The notes under the pieces are model-generated. The model saw only the letters and a program-made list of their open reading frames with translations. It was not told where the DNA came from and did no database searches. This document shows positions 47,529 through 55,989 of a stretch of DNA of 64,000 nt, piece after piece. Source of the DNA: Trinickia fusca (GTDB taxonomy: Bacteria; Pseudomonadota; Gammaproteobacteria; Burkholderiales; Burkholderiaceae); assembly GCF_003628145.1 (NCBI RefSeq), contig NZ_RBZV01000007.1, forward strand, positions 124,001 through 188,000, written 5' to 3'. A program made the position numbers and the translations under genes. Numbering within the stretch: position 1 is the stretch's first letter; every line of letters begins with the position of its first letter.

Positions 47529-48440
47529 TTAATTTTCCTGTTGCGCTAGCATCTGGAGGAATAGGGGCTGAATTTCTTTATGAATAGCCAATCCAGCGTC
47601 CCAGTATTCCTGGTGTGCAAACCGAGGAAAGTATTCTGGTCGTCGTGATGAACTGGCAATAAAAGTTGTTAAGCCATAGTTAAGGACAGTGGCGAGATGG
47701 GTTAGAGTATGTTTGGAACCACTAGGCGGGCCGCCTAAAAGAGCGAAGGCCACACGATCTGTCCCCGGTACTGTCGGCTGAGATCCAATGAGTATGGAGT
47801 CTCGCGAATGATGAACTGCCTCCGAAAAAAATTCCCCGGTCGCGTCACGAAATTCCTGCATGTATTGGGTCCATTCCTGTGGCAAACCAAACGATTGGTC
47901 TGATCGGGCAACACGTTGAGCGAGTTTTTTATTTGAAAACAACTTGTACCAGTGTTCTTTCGGAGACGAAATATCGTCGAGAAAAAAACTCCGAAATGTT
48001 TCGCGGTCGACGGAGAGGGCTACGACCATGTAACTTAAATCAGAAGTTGCGCGAAGCAGCGCTCGACTAGGCGTATCTAGGCCTTTCGAAACGAGTTCAA
48101 TAACAGAATGGCCATAATTCGCAAGTTGACACAGTACGCACGCCATCGCGAAGTCTGGATTCGCGCTACATGTCGGGTCGAGCCAATCGGGAGGAAAAAA
48201 TCGCTGCTCCGAACGATTCAGATAAAGTGCATCTGCAAACCAAGCAATGCTTCCGACTAAAGCTGTGCATAGGCCATGCTCCACCGCAAGGGTGCTCCGT
48301 ACAACGTCGTTAGCCTCGGCTTGAACTTGCTGCCCTACATCGAACATTGTCTGAACGGTCTCGCTAGACGCCAATGCACTGACTTGCTCTGCAAGGCGCG
48401 AGCGTTCGCTCGTTTGTTCGGGATTCTTAGAGTCTGACAC
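47529..48440 (-). CDS. Hypothetical protein, lower-GC accessory gene
   Basis: A 303-residue soluble, largely helical protein I do not recognise. It begins with a charged Ser/Glu-rich helix, then a middle region with several Trp/Phe/Tyr (GSIAWFADALYLNRSEQRFF, then PPDWLDPTCS, CVLCQLANYGHSVIELVSKG) and ends in HQEYWDAGLAIHKEIQPLFL. No membrane segment or signal is evident. A DUF5677-like or abortive-infection-like helical protein would look similar, but this is a guess. Its base composition is visibly lower in GC than the rest of the window, and codon use is relaxed, which suggests transfer. It is flanked by a toxin-antitoxin pair and mobile-element relics. Confidence 0.7.
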   Translation of the reverse strand: MSDSKNPEQTSERSRLAEQVSALASSETVQTMFDVGQQVQAEANDVVRSTLAVEHGLCTALVGSIAWFADALYLNRSEQRFFPPDWLDPTCSANPDFAMACVLCQLANYGHSVIELVSKGLDTPSRALLRATSDLSYMVVALSVDRETFRSFFLDDISSPKEHWYKLFSNKKLAQRVARSDQSFGLPQEWTQYMQEFRDATGEFFSEAVHHSRDSILIGSQPTVPGTDRVAFALLGGPPSGSKHTLTHLATVLNYGLTTFIASSSRRPEYFPRFAHQEYWDAGLAIHKEIQPLFLQMLAQQEN

Positions 48441-48898
48441 GATGGGGGCGTGAATGATTAAGTAAGGTAACTATACGGCAATGTCTGCTTTACTTTGAAA
48501 GCTGCCGTATGGCCCACGCGGTGTCGAACGGCGGATGCGGGTCGACTATCGTCGATCAGGAGCGAACGACGAGTACCCAACTCGCTCCGGCGACAATGCT
48601 GGATGATCGTTTCGGCTGTGATCGCCGAGCGATTTTCGATAGTGCGAGATTGCCGGTGGTGCGTAGTCGATCGCCCAGTCGCAGGCCGCCCGCTATCGGA
48701 GAACCAGATCGACGGCACTCGGGTACGGGTGGCTGGAGGCTAGTCGCAGCACGGCGCCCACGCAATTGTGGGTAGAAGTGTGGGTAGCCAAAACGGAAAA
48801 ACCTAGAACCCTTACCCGGCGTGCCTTTCCGGCCAGCGGTTGGACTCGGCTGCCTTCCGCCCTAATTAACGAGCAGGCTCCGGAGCGCTCCGGGGCTC
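48441..48898. other. Non-coding stretch with island-edge signals
   Basis: 458 bases without a supported gene. ORFs on both strands (48458-48718 minus, 48495-48743 plus) share no recognisable family. Two TGTGGGTAG-like copies at about 48768-48786 and the degenerate tRNA-Sec 3' end at 48838-48861 lie in it. Confidence 0.45.
48838..48861 (+). repeat. Degenerate copy of the tRNA-Sec 3' end (possible att relic)
   Basis: This 24-base stretch matches the last 25 bases of selC (T-loop through acceptor and discriminator, 46219-46243) at about 21 positions with one gap: GGTTGGACTC then GGCTGCCTTCCGCC. It lies 2.6 kb downstream of selC in the same orientation. Such repeats mark the far end of islands that integrated at a tRNA 3' end. 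Confidence 0.5.
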
Positions 48899-49204
48899 TC
48901 AAAACGCCAGCCAGTGGCTTGCCAAATAAAACGATAGTTGCTGTTGGTGGCGAATCGAAAGCAGATACACCGTTCCCCTGGTCTGCGCATATAGCAGCAG
49001 GTAGTACGGCATCACGTACTCGCGCAGTTCGCTGCCTTCGTCAATGGCGCCGAGTTGTTTAGTCAGACGAGCAACGCCGTTGCACACCTCCACGGAGCGG
49101 GCAGGCCGCTCAAGGAAGAGGCGGCCGATGCTGGGAAGGCGTTCCAGCTTACGGATGACGGTATCGGTCAATTCGTCCAACAGTGCATCGAAGGCTCGGG
49201 GGGC
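48899..49204 (-). pseudogene. ParE-like toxin lacking its N-terminus
   Basis: The frame carries the C-terminal two-thirds of a RelE/ParE-family toxin: APRAFDALLDELTDTVIRKL, ERLPSIGRLFLERPARSVEV, ELREYVMPYYLLLYAQTRG and VYLLSIRHQQQLSFYLASHW, the last being the hallmark LLSIRH. The first about 30 residues are missing. Upstream the frame runs into an IS3 OrfA-like fragment and a stop. Only TTG 49180 could serve as a start. No antitoxin gene precedes it. It is probably a dead gene. Confidence 0.7.
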
Positions 49205-49275
49205 ACCCCAACGGTAGAACGTCTATTCCGTGATGCTGTGGCGCTTGCACTTGCGCCAGCGCCAACTTGACGACC
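49205..49275 (-). mobile_element. IS3-family OrfA-like relic abutting the ParE fragment
   Basis: In the same minus frame as the ParE fragment the DNA reads WRWRKCKRHSITE-stop-TFYRWG. The pattern CKRH-S-I-T-E-Q-TFYRW is typical of the helix-turn-helix of IS3-family OrfA transposases; the TAG (49223-49225) stands where CAG (Gln) would be. Only about 25 codons are left. Inference from a short motif. Confidence 0.4.
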
Positions 49276-49632
49276 GCGGCCGGTTGGTTTTCCCAGCCAC
49301 AGATATTCTGTTGCCCGTGCAGTCGCCGGTATGTCGCGATGGACGGCGATAGCATCGACAGGCGGCACAGCGCTGACGCGCAATCCGCCGTGCTGACTGC
49401 TCTCCCCCTGATTCCTAACTCTTATCCATGACGAAAGCCCGAGACTTCCGCCTGACCGCAGCTTCGACGCAACGCACGCGGATGCCGAGAATTCATCACA
49501 CAAAATAACAGCACCACACGTGCGGGAATCTCCCTACGCCACCGTTCCCGTCAAACGGGAATTTCGTTTTTGAAAAATGAGAACGGGGTGGCAAAGTTTC
49601 ACCATCGCATCGCAACGAGCTGCATCTTTCAA
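49276..49632. other. Non-coding stretch before the IclR gene
   Basis: No gene is supported between the IS-like relic and the IclR-type regulator. The segment 49540-49564 contains a small inverted pair (CCCGTTTGACGG-like, CCGTTCCCGTCAAACGGGAA). The IclR frame is open from 49570. Confidence 0.4.
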
Positions 49633-50382
49633 GTGAACCAGGAACCGACCGCAACCGGCGCCGAACGCGTGCTATTCGTGCTTGCGGCACTCGCGAGCCA
49701 CGGTAAGGCGATGTCCGTCAAGGATCTGCTCGGCGTGACGGGCCTCGCGCAGAGCACGCTCTATCGGCAAATCGCGTTGCTCAAGCGCTGGGGCTTCGTT
49801 TCCGAAAACGCGGGGTATTACGCGCCGGGACCCATCAGCGTCCAACTTGCCCTTGGCTTCGACATCAACTCGCTGGTCGTCGAGGCAAGCAGGGAACTGA
49901 TGTCGGAGCTTGCGCGCGTGTCGCAGGAGAGCGTCGGTCTCGTGGTGACGGTCAACAATCAGGTGATGTGCCTGGAGATGGTCGAGAGCAGTCACTCGTT
50001 GCGGTGCTCGTTCGAAAAGGGGCATGCGGTGCCGCTGAAAGCGGGAGCATCTGCGAAGTCGCTGCTCGCCTTCATGACCGACAAGGCACGTACCGAAGCG
50101 CTCGACAAAATGTTCGAGGGCGATCCGGGCGGCCGCGCCCGCCTCGAAGCGCAACTCGAGCGCATTCGCACCCAGGGCTATGCGGTGAGCGACAGCGAAG
50201 TCGATCCCGGCGTATGGGGGGTGAGCGCCCCGGTGTTCCAGCGTGTCGGGCGCGGCGTCGGTTCCAATGCCTCGATCACGCTGATGGTGCCGTCGACTCG
50301 CGCAACCGGCCGCGAGTCGCAGTTCATCGAATTGACGGTGCGCACTGCTCGGGCGATCTCCGAGCGGCTGCAAACCGAATGA
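49633..50382 (+). CDS. IclR-family transcriptional regulator
   Basis: A 249-residue regulator. The N-terminal winged helix (GAERVLFVLAALASHGKAMS, then LLGVTGLAQSTLYRQIALLK) is followed by a C-terminal effector-binding domain (SVGLVVTVNNQVMCLEMVES, GHAVPLKAGASAKSLLAF, GVWGVSAPVFQRVGRG). GTG 49633 is chosen by family alignment; an in-frame GTG at 49588 and TTG at 49570 are possible, and none has a good ribosome site. It is followed by a transporter operon and a HutG-like gene on the same strand, so it probably controls them in response to a histidine or related metabolite. That role is inferred. Confidence 0.88.
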   Translation: MNQEPTATGAERVLFVLAALASHGKAMSVKDLLGVTGLAQSTLYRQIALLKRWGFVSENAGYYAPGPISVQLALGFDINSLVVEASRELMSELARVSQESVGLVVTVNNQVMCLEMVESSHSLRCSFEKGHAVPLKAGASAKSLLAFMTDKARTEALDKMFEGDPGGRARLEAQLERIRTQGYAVSDSEVDPGVWGVSAPVFQRVGRGVGSNASITLMVPSTRATGRESQFIELTVRTARAISERLQTE

Positions 50383-50419
50383 TCTGATTGTTCGATCCCA
50401 ACCACGAAGGAGTACTGCC

Positions 50420-51175
50420 ATGAAATCCCGCAAGCTGTTTTCGATTGTGTGCCTGACGCTCGCGGCGACGTTCGCGGCAATGCCCGGCGCGGCGTCCGCC
50501 CAAGGCCAGGACACGCTTCAGGTCGCCACCGACGCGACGTTCCCGCCGATGGAATTCACCATGAACGGGCAACGCACAGGATTCGACGTCGACATCATGA
50601 ATGCGATCGCGAAGGCGATGGGCAAGAACATCCAGTGGACCGACATCGACTTCAAAGGGCTGATTCCAGGCCTGATCGCGCATCGCTTCGACGTTGCGAT
50701 ATCGGGCATCTACATCACGCCGGAGCGCAGCCAGGTGGTGGACTTCACCCAGTCGTATTTCGCCGGCGGACTCGTTGCATTGGTGAAGGCCGACTCGCCG
50801 ATCAAGACGCTGGCCGATCTCGACGGCAAGAAAGTATCGGTCCAGGTTGGGACGAAGTCGGTCAACTTCCTGCGCGATAACTATCCGAAGGTCACACGCA
50901 TCGAAGTCGAGAAGAATCAGGAAATGTTCGACCTCGTCGGGATCGGCCGCGCGGACGCGGCCGTCACCGGCAAGCCGGCTGCGTACCAGTTCGTGCGTAC
51001 GCGACCGGGCTTTCGTGTGCTCGACAAGGAGCTGACGACCGAGGCTTATGGCATCGCGGTGCGCAAGGATGAGCCGCAGTTGCGCGACGCGCTCAACGCT
51101 GCGCTAGCCAAGATCAAGGCCGATGGCACGTATACGGCAATCGTTCAAAAGTGGTTCGGCCCGAACGCCAAGTAA
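50420..51175 (+). CDS. Periplasmic amino-acid binding protein (ABC transporter)
   Basis: A 251-residue polar amino-acid binding protein. The signal peptide ends MPGAASAQG, and the mature fold starts TLQVATDATFPPMEFTMNGQ. The ligand-site Arg-Asp-type motifs follow (GFDVDIMNAIAKAMG, DVAISGIYITPERSQVVDFT, GRADAAVTGKPAAYQFVR). It binds the substrate in the periplasm for the next two genes. The group includes histidine, glutamine and arginine binders; the neighbouring HutG-like gene favours histidine or a relative. GAAGGAG precedes the ATG. Confidence 0.93.
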   Translation: MKSRKLFSIVCLTLAATFAAMPGAASAQGQDTLQVATDATFPPMEFTMNGQRTGFDVDIMNAIAKAMGKNIQWTDIDFKGLIPGLIAHRFDVAISGIYITPERSQVVDFTQSYFAGGLVALVKADSPIKTLADLDGKKVSVQVGTKSVNFLRDNYPKVTRIEVEKNQEMFDLVGIGRADAAVTGKPAAYQFVRTRPGFRVLDKELTTEAYGIAVRKDEPQLRDALNAALAKIKADGTYTAIVQKWFGPNAK

Positions 51176-51192
51176 TCAGCCAGGTCACGGAC

Positions 51193-51861
51193 ATGACACT
51201 CGATTTTTCGCCGGCGATCGCCGGTTGGGCAGACATCGCGCATGGCGCGTTGGTGACGGTGGAGGTGACGGGGGCGGCGCTGGTGCTGAGCTGCCTGCTC
51301 GGGCTCCTGATCGGCATCGGGCGGCTCGCTCCGCAGCGCCGCTTCGTTTACGGATTGTGCACCGCCTACCTGACGTTCTTCCGTGGTACGCCGCTGCTCG
51401 TGCAGTTGTTCCTGCTGTTCTTCGGTCTGCCGCAGTTCAACATTCTGTTGCCGGCGTTCCTCTGCGGCATGCTGGGGCTCGGGCTGTATTCCGCCGCTTA
51501 CGTATCGGAGATCGTCCGGGGCGCGATCCAGTCGATCGATCGCGGGCAGATGGAAGCCGCGCGCTCCGTCGGCATGTCGTCGGGACAGGCCATGCGCGCC
51601 ATCATTTTGCCGCAGGCGATCGTTCGGATGATCCCGCCGCTGGGCAACGAGTTCATCGCATTGGTCAAGAACTCGGCGCTCGTGTCGCTGTTGACGATCA
51701 ATGATCTGATGCATGAAGGGCAGAAGATCATCAGCGTGTCGTATCGCTCGCTCGAGGTGTATCTGGTGATCGCACTGGTGTATCTGGCGCTGACGCAGGC
51801 GACCCATTACGGTCTGCAGCGCGTCGAGCGTCGTTTGCGTGCGGGAGGCATGGTCCAATGA
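51193..51861 (+). CDS. Amino-acid ABC transporter permease
   Basis: A 222-residue HisMQ-type inner-membrane permease with about five membrane segments. The family's cytoplasmic EAA loop is [20 protein letters not shown], and [20 protein letters not shown] is the usual N-terminal signature. ATG 51193 is preferred over an in-frame start 14 codons earlier. Only one permease gene is present, so it probably works as a homodimer. Its stop overlaps the ATPase start. Confidence 0.94.
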   Translation: MTLDFSPAIAGWADIAHGALVTVEVTGAALVLSCLLGLLIGIGRLAPQRRFVYGLCTAYLTFFRGTPLLVQLFLLFFGLPQFNILLPAFLCGMLGLGLYSAAYVSEIVRGAIQSIDRGQMEAARSVGMSSGQAMRAIILPQAIVRMIPPLGNEFIALVKNSALVSLLTINDLMHEGQKIISVSYRSLEVYLVIALVYLALTQATHYGLQRVERRLRAGGMVQ

Positions 51862-52625
51862 AAAACACATCTGAACCGATCGTCCAGATTCGTGGACTGA
51901 CCAAATCGTTCGGTAACCACGTCGTGCTCGATGGCATCGACTTCGACATCGAGCCGAAGCAGGTAGTCGTCGTGATCGGGCCGAGCGGCTCCGGCAAGAG
52001 TACGTTCCTGCGGTGCTGCAACGGGCTGGAGCAGCCGGACGGCGGCACGATCGACATCTGCGGACACCGGCTGTGCGATCACGGCACGTTGCTGGATGAT
52101 CGGGCGCTCAACACGCTGCGTGCCGAGGTCGGCATGGTGTTCCAGTCGTTCAATCTGTTCCCGCACTTGTCGGTGTTGCACAACATCACGGTCGGACCGC
52201 GCATGCTGCGCGGCATGTCGAAGGAAGAGGCCGAGGCAGCCGCACTCTCGCTGTTGCAAAAGGTCGGCCTTGCGCACAAGGCGCACGTGATGCCGGCGAG
52301 CCTGTCGGGCGGTCAGAAGCAGCGTGTCGCGATCGCGCGTGCGCTCGCGATGCAACCACGCGTGATGTTGTTCGACGAGCCGACATCGGCGCTCGATCCG
52401 GAACTGGTGGGCGAGGTGCTGCAGGTGATGAAGGTGCTCGCCGAAGAGGGGATGACGATGGTGGTCGTCACCCATGAAATGGGTTTCGCGAAGGAAGTCG
52501 CCGACGTGGTGGTCGTGATGGACGGTGGCAAGATCGTCGAGGCCGGTCCGCCATCGGAAATCTTCTCGGCGCCGTCGCAACCGCGCACACGCAGTTTTTT
52601 GCAAGCGGTGTTGTCACGAGCATGA
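51858..52625 (+). CDS. Amino-acid ABC transporter ATP-binding protein
   Basis: A 255-residue ABC ATPase of the HisP/GlnQ type. Walker A is GPSGSGKST, the Q-loop is [10 protein letters not shown], the signature is LSGGQKQR, Walker B is [12 protein letters not shown], and the H-loop is [10 protein letters not shown]. It powers import by the preceding permease and binding protein. It starts in a four-base overlap with the permease gene and ends in the same overlap with the HutG-like gene, so all are translationally coupled. Confidence 0.96.
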   Translation: MKNTSEPIVQIRGLTKSFGNHVVLDGIDFDIEPKQVVVVIGPSGSGKSTFLRCCNGLEQPDGGTIDICGHRLCDHGTLLDDRALNTLRAEVGMVFQSFNLFPHLSVLHNITVGPRMLRGMSKEEAEAAALSLLQKVGLAHKAHVMPASLSGGQKQRVAIARALAMQPRVMLFDEPTSALDPELVGEVLQVMKVLAEEGMTMVVVTHEMGFAKEVADVVVVMDGGKIVEAGPPSEIFSAPSQPRTRSFLQAVLSRA

Positions 52626-53560
52626 AACGCGAATTCGACGACAAGGTATGGATTGGGCGCTCGGATTCCGGCGAGCCGGGCGACACGCGACGCGTGTTCG
52701 ATGAGATCGCACCGTTTTCAGGTGACACGATAGCCCAGGGCGAACCGGTGATCATAGGCTTCGGTTCCGATGAAGGCGTGCGGCGCAACTTGGGTCGCGT
52801 AGGCGCCGCAAGGGGGCCGGAGGCGCTGCGCCGTGCGCTCGCCGGATTGCCTGCCAAGGGAGAGGGGCCGGTATTCGATGCGGGCGACGTGGTCTGTGAA
52901 AACGGCGACCTCGAAGCGGCTCAGGAAGAGTTGGCGCAGACGGTTCGCGATGTGCTCGCGCGCGGTGGCTTGCCGCTCGTATTGGGCGGTGGTCACGAGG
53001 TGGCATGGGGAACGTATAGCGGCTTGCGTGCACACCTGGGGCACGACCCTTGGCGCAAGCTCTTGATCGTGAACTTCGACGCGCATTTCGATTTGAGGCA
53101 GACGCGGCCCGCGAATTCAGGCACGCCGTTCGACCAGATTGCATGCGACTGCGCGGCACGCGGCGACGCGTTCCGTTACGTGTGCTTCGGCATTAGCGAT
53201 CTCGCCAATACAGCGGCATTGTTCGAGCACGCAGGTAAGCTTGGCGTGCGCCACATTCTCGACGCGGACATGCAAGAGTCGCAGCTGGCCGCGCGCCTGG
53301 ATGATCTCGACGACATGCTGGCGGAGGTCGACGACGTCTACCTGTCGATCGATCTCGATGTGCTGCCCGCTGCAACGGCACCCGGCGTATCGGCTCCGGC
53401 GGCGCTAGGGGTGCCGTTATCGGTGCTCGAAGCGATGGTCAAGCGAGTGCAAGCGTCGGGCAAACTGCGCGCGGCCGACATCGCCGAATACAACCCCTCG
53501 CTCGATCAGGACAAGCGCACCGCACGTGTGGCGGCGCGGCTCGCGCATCGGCTGATGTAG
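52622..53560 (+). CDS. hutG: HutG-like formimidoylglutamase (ureohydrolase family)
   Basis: A 312-residue manganese enzyme of the arginase/agmatinase family. The metal-site motifs are [23 protein letters not shown] and [20 protein letters not shown]. The spacing and the [10 protein letters not shown] stretch resemble HutG, which splits N-formimino-L-glutamate into glutamate and formamide in histidine breakdown. No other hut genes are in the window, so it is a stand-alone copy coupled to an ABC importer; the substrate could be formiminoglutamate itself. It ends the operon. Other guanidino/formimino substrates cannot be ruled out. Confidence 0.85.
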   Translation: MKREFDDKVWIGRSDSGEPGDTRRVFDEIAPFSGDTIAQGEPVIIGFGSDEGVRRNLGRVGAARGPEALRRALAGLPAKGEGPVFDAGDVVCENGDLEAAQEELAQTVRDVLARGGLPLVLGGGHEVAWGTYSGLRAHLGHDPWRKLLIVNFDAHFDLRQTRPANSGTPFDQIACDCAARGDAFRYVCFGISDLANTAALFEHAGKLGVRHILDADMQESQLAARLDDLDDMLAEVDDVYLSIDLDVLPAATAPGVSAPAALGVPLSVLEAMVKRVQASGKLRAADIAEYNPSLDQDKRTARVAARLAHRLM

Positions 53561-53598
53561 GCGCTATAGAAGGAAGAGACGGCGCGGGGTATTTCGAT

Positions 53599-53643
53599 GG
53601 TCGACGCAACGACGGGCTGTTTCGGATCGCGATCGATCGCATG
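53599..53643 (+). pseudogene. Relic of a selB-like gene
   Basis: 45 bases match selB at 44742-44786 with about six mismatches, most in third codon positions. The frame reads GRRNDGLFRIAIDR, against [14 protein letters not shown] in SelB. Weak similarity continues a little further, but the reading frame soon hits a stop. It is too short to function. Confidence 0.7.
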
Positions 53644-53733
53644 TGCTTTGCAGGGCTGACACTGGCGGATCAATGATCGCTTGGTTAGCCCGAGATGGAT
53701 CGCCACGCATAGTCAATCCACCACGAAGCTCTC

Positions 53734-53764
53734 GCTCTCGATTTTGCGCATGCAAATCGAGAGC
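53734..53764. terminator. Stem-loop between hutG-like and hydrolase genes
   Basis: GCTCTCGATTTTGC pairs with GCAAATCGAGAGC (one bulged T) around loop GCAT. There is no following T-run on the plus strand, so it is a weak terminator candidate or a relic of an inverted repeat. Confidence 0.4.
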
Positions 53765-53947
53765 GCTCGCTGGTTGACGGTTGCTTGACTTACGTTGGCA
53801 ATCATCTAATTTTCAACAGAAGCTCACCCTGCTCGTCAGGCAGCACTGCGCGCAGGTTGTGAATCCTCTTCTTTTGCCGGCCCGCTCGCATTTTGCGCGA
53901 CCGAGCCCATCGGATCGATTGCGCGCGATCAGGGCGGTGAAAAGAAC

Positions 53948-54988
53948 ATGCGCTCCATTTATTTTTTCACGTTAGCTTTCGCCGCTGCGCTGGCGGCGTG
54001 TGCGGCGCACCCGTCGGCGGATGCTCCTCCGAAGCTGGCTGTTGAAAGTTACATGATCCCCTCGCAAACTCCGGGAATCCAGCTCTACATCCGAAACAAG
54101 CACCCCGAGGGCCTGACACGGTTCAGCCCGTCAAGAACGCTGCTTTATATCCACGGCACCACCCAGGCAGGTGAAACTACCTTTGATCTGCCGTTGGAAC
54201 AATCGTCATGGATGGACACGATCGCACGACATGGCTTCGACGTCTATTTGGTCGACTTACGCGGCTACGGCAGGTCGAGTCGACCGCCTGAAATGAATCG
54301 GCCGCCGTCCGAGAATCGACCGATCGTGGCGGCTGATGTCGCGTTGAAGGATGTCGAAGCGGCGGTGGATCATATATTGGCTCGTCGTGGACTGCCGCGG
54401 CTTGATCTGATGGGCTGGTCGTGGGGAGCGACTCTCGTGGGCGCATATACGGCAACTCACAACGGCAAGGTGAACCGCCTCGTACTCTATGCACCGCAAT
54501 GGACACGAGACGCTACTGCGGCGGGTCGTCAAGCGGCGCTCGGGGCTTACCAGGCATGGACGCCCGCTCAAGCCCGCGATCGCTTGCAGGCGGGTGCGCC
54601 TGAAGACAGGAGGGATGAACTGTTCCCACCAGCATCATTCGAGCTCTGGTCAGCGGCTGCGCTGTCGACGGACCCGGATGGTGCGCAGCAGCATCCGCCC
54701 GTGGTGCGGACCCCCAATGGGGCATTTGAGGACATCGTCGACTACTGGATGGCCGGAAAACCATTGTGGGACCCATCCGCTGTCACTGTTCCCACGCTCG
54801 TGGTTCGCGGCGAGTGGGACGCCGTTACACGTGTTGGTGAAACGCAGGCGGTGTTCGATCGACTCAGGAATGCGCCATCGAGACGGATGATTGAGATCGG
54901 GGGTGGCTCGCATATGATTTTCATCGAAAAGAATCGCAAAGAGTTTTTTCGAGAAGTTCAATGGTTTTTGGACGAGTCGAATCCGTAG
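53948..54988 (+). CDS. Alpha/beta hydrolase lipoprotein
   Basis: A 346-residue predicted lipoprotein (FTLAFAAALAACAAH, lipobox LAAC) with an alpha/beta hydrolase fold. The catalytic triad is visible: Ser158 in MGWSWGA, Asp291 in GEWDAVT and His322 in GGSHMIF. The oxyanion region is YIHGTT. It would hydrolyse an ester, amide or similar bond in the periplasm; the substrate is unknown. A weak ribosome site (AAAAGAA) precedes the ATG. It is convergent with the patatin gene. Confidence 0.88.
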   Translation: MRSIYFFTLAFAAALAACAAHPSADAPPKLAVESYMIPSQTPGIQLYIRNKHPEGLTRFSPSRTLLYIHGTTQAGETTFDLPLEQSSWMDTIARHGFDVYLVDLRGYGRSSRPPEMNRPPSENRPIVAADVALKDVEAAVDHILARRGLPRLDLMGWSWGATLVGAYTATHNGKVNRLVLYAPQWTRDATAAGRQAALGAYQAWTPAQARDRLQAGAPEDRRDELFPPASFELWSAAALSTDPDGAQQHPPVVRTPNGAFEDIVDYWMAGKPLWDPSAVTVPTLVVRGEWDAVTRVGETQAVFDRLRNAPSRRMIEIGGGSHMIFIEKNRKEFFREVQWFLDESNP

Positions 54989-55113
54989 GTCGGGTCGGCC
55001 CTGTTTTCAGCAAAGGAACACCTCACCACATAGCGGACCATTGGCCGCCGATCATACTCGTCGCGTCGTTGGCCTTTGTCACAATACGGCTGGTCACAGT
55101 TCGCTTAGCGCCG

Positions 55114-55989
55114 CTAATGCGCGCTATGCGCGTGCTCGCGCAGCTCACCGGGAATCAACGCGCGATCGAGGCCGCCATCACCGAGCCATGCACGCGTCTT
55201 CTGCGCAGCCCGCTCGATCAGTTCGGCGCACTGCGTATAGTCGTAAGGCGAAACGTCGAGTGGACACAACGGCGGAACGACATAGATCTGCGCACGCGTC
55301 GAATAGAACTCCAAATCGCGCACGAGCTGGCGTGCGATGACGAGCGTCAGCGCATGCAGGGCCTGCGCGACCGCGCTACGCGGCGGCGCGTGCAACGCAC
55401 AAGCGAAACCGGCTGGCAGCACGATGATACGCGTCGCGCCGAGCGCGACGGCCACCGATATCGGCGTGTTGTTGGCGACGCCGCCATCGACGAGATCGAC
55501 CCCGTCGATACGCACAGGCGGAAACACGCCGGGTATGGCTGCACTCGCCAGCACGGCGTTCACCACGGGACCGGCAGCAAGAACGACTTCGTCGCCAGCA
55601 AGCACATCGGTCGCGACGATGTGAAGCGGCAAGGTCGCCTGCTCGATCCGCTCATACGACAGATGCGTCTCCAGCAGCCGGCGCAACGCGTTCGCCTCGA
55701 CGAGATGTGGACGACTGCGCAGAATCGTCGCGAGCAGCCCAAGCATAGAAAGCGGCATGATGTCCTGCCGCCGGATCTTGCACCAGAGCGCTTCGAGCAT
55801 GGCGACGCCATCGCCGTCCGGTCGTCCGGCGAAATACGCTGCGTTGATGGCGCCCGCGGAGGCGCCCACCACGCAGCCCGGACGCTCACCGCGTTCGAGC
55901 AGTTCGCGCAGCATGCCAACCTCGATCGCACCGAGGCTGCCACCGCCAGCGAATACGAATGCCGTCAAACTCGAAGGGTGGGAATTCAT
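55114..55989 (-). CDS. Patatin-like phospholipase
   Basis: A 291-residue patatin-family lipid acyl hydrolase. The oxyanion motif FAGGGSLGAIEVGML is at the N-terminus, the nucleophile elbow GASAG contains Ser44, and the catalytic Asp is in VDGG (about 168). No signal peptide or membrane segment is present, so it acts in the cytoplasm or is exported by an unknown route. It resembles RssA-like bacterial patatins in length. A long ORF on the opposite strand (54961-56100) is only its shadow. Confidence 0.92.
   Translation of the reverse strand: MNSHPSSLTAFVFAGGGSLGAIEVGMLRELLERGERPGCVVGASAGAINAAYFAGRPDGDGVAMLEALWCKIRRQDIMPLSMLGLLATILRSRPHLVEANALRRLLETHLSYERIEQATLPLHIVATDVLAGDEVVLAAGPVVNAVLASAAIPGVFPPVRIDGVDLVDGGVANNTPISVAVALGATRIIVLPAGFACALHAPPRSAVAQALHALTLVIARQLVRDLEFYSTRAQIYVVPPLCPLDVSPYDYTQCAELIERAAQKTRAWLGDGGLDRALIPGELREHAHSAH

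Larger units (their letters stand above)
53561..53947. other. Intergenic region with a selB relic and a hairpin
   Basis: 387 bases without an intact gene. It contains a 45-base relic of selB (53599-53643) and a stem-loop at 53734-53764, both listed separately. The remainder shows nothing recognisable. Confidence 0.5.

Noticed and set aside
48458-48775. Overlapping ORFs on both strands in the island edge
   Set aside because: Neither strand shows a domain, start signal or codon bias; possibly decayed DNA.
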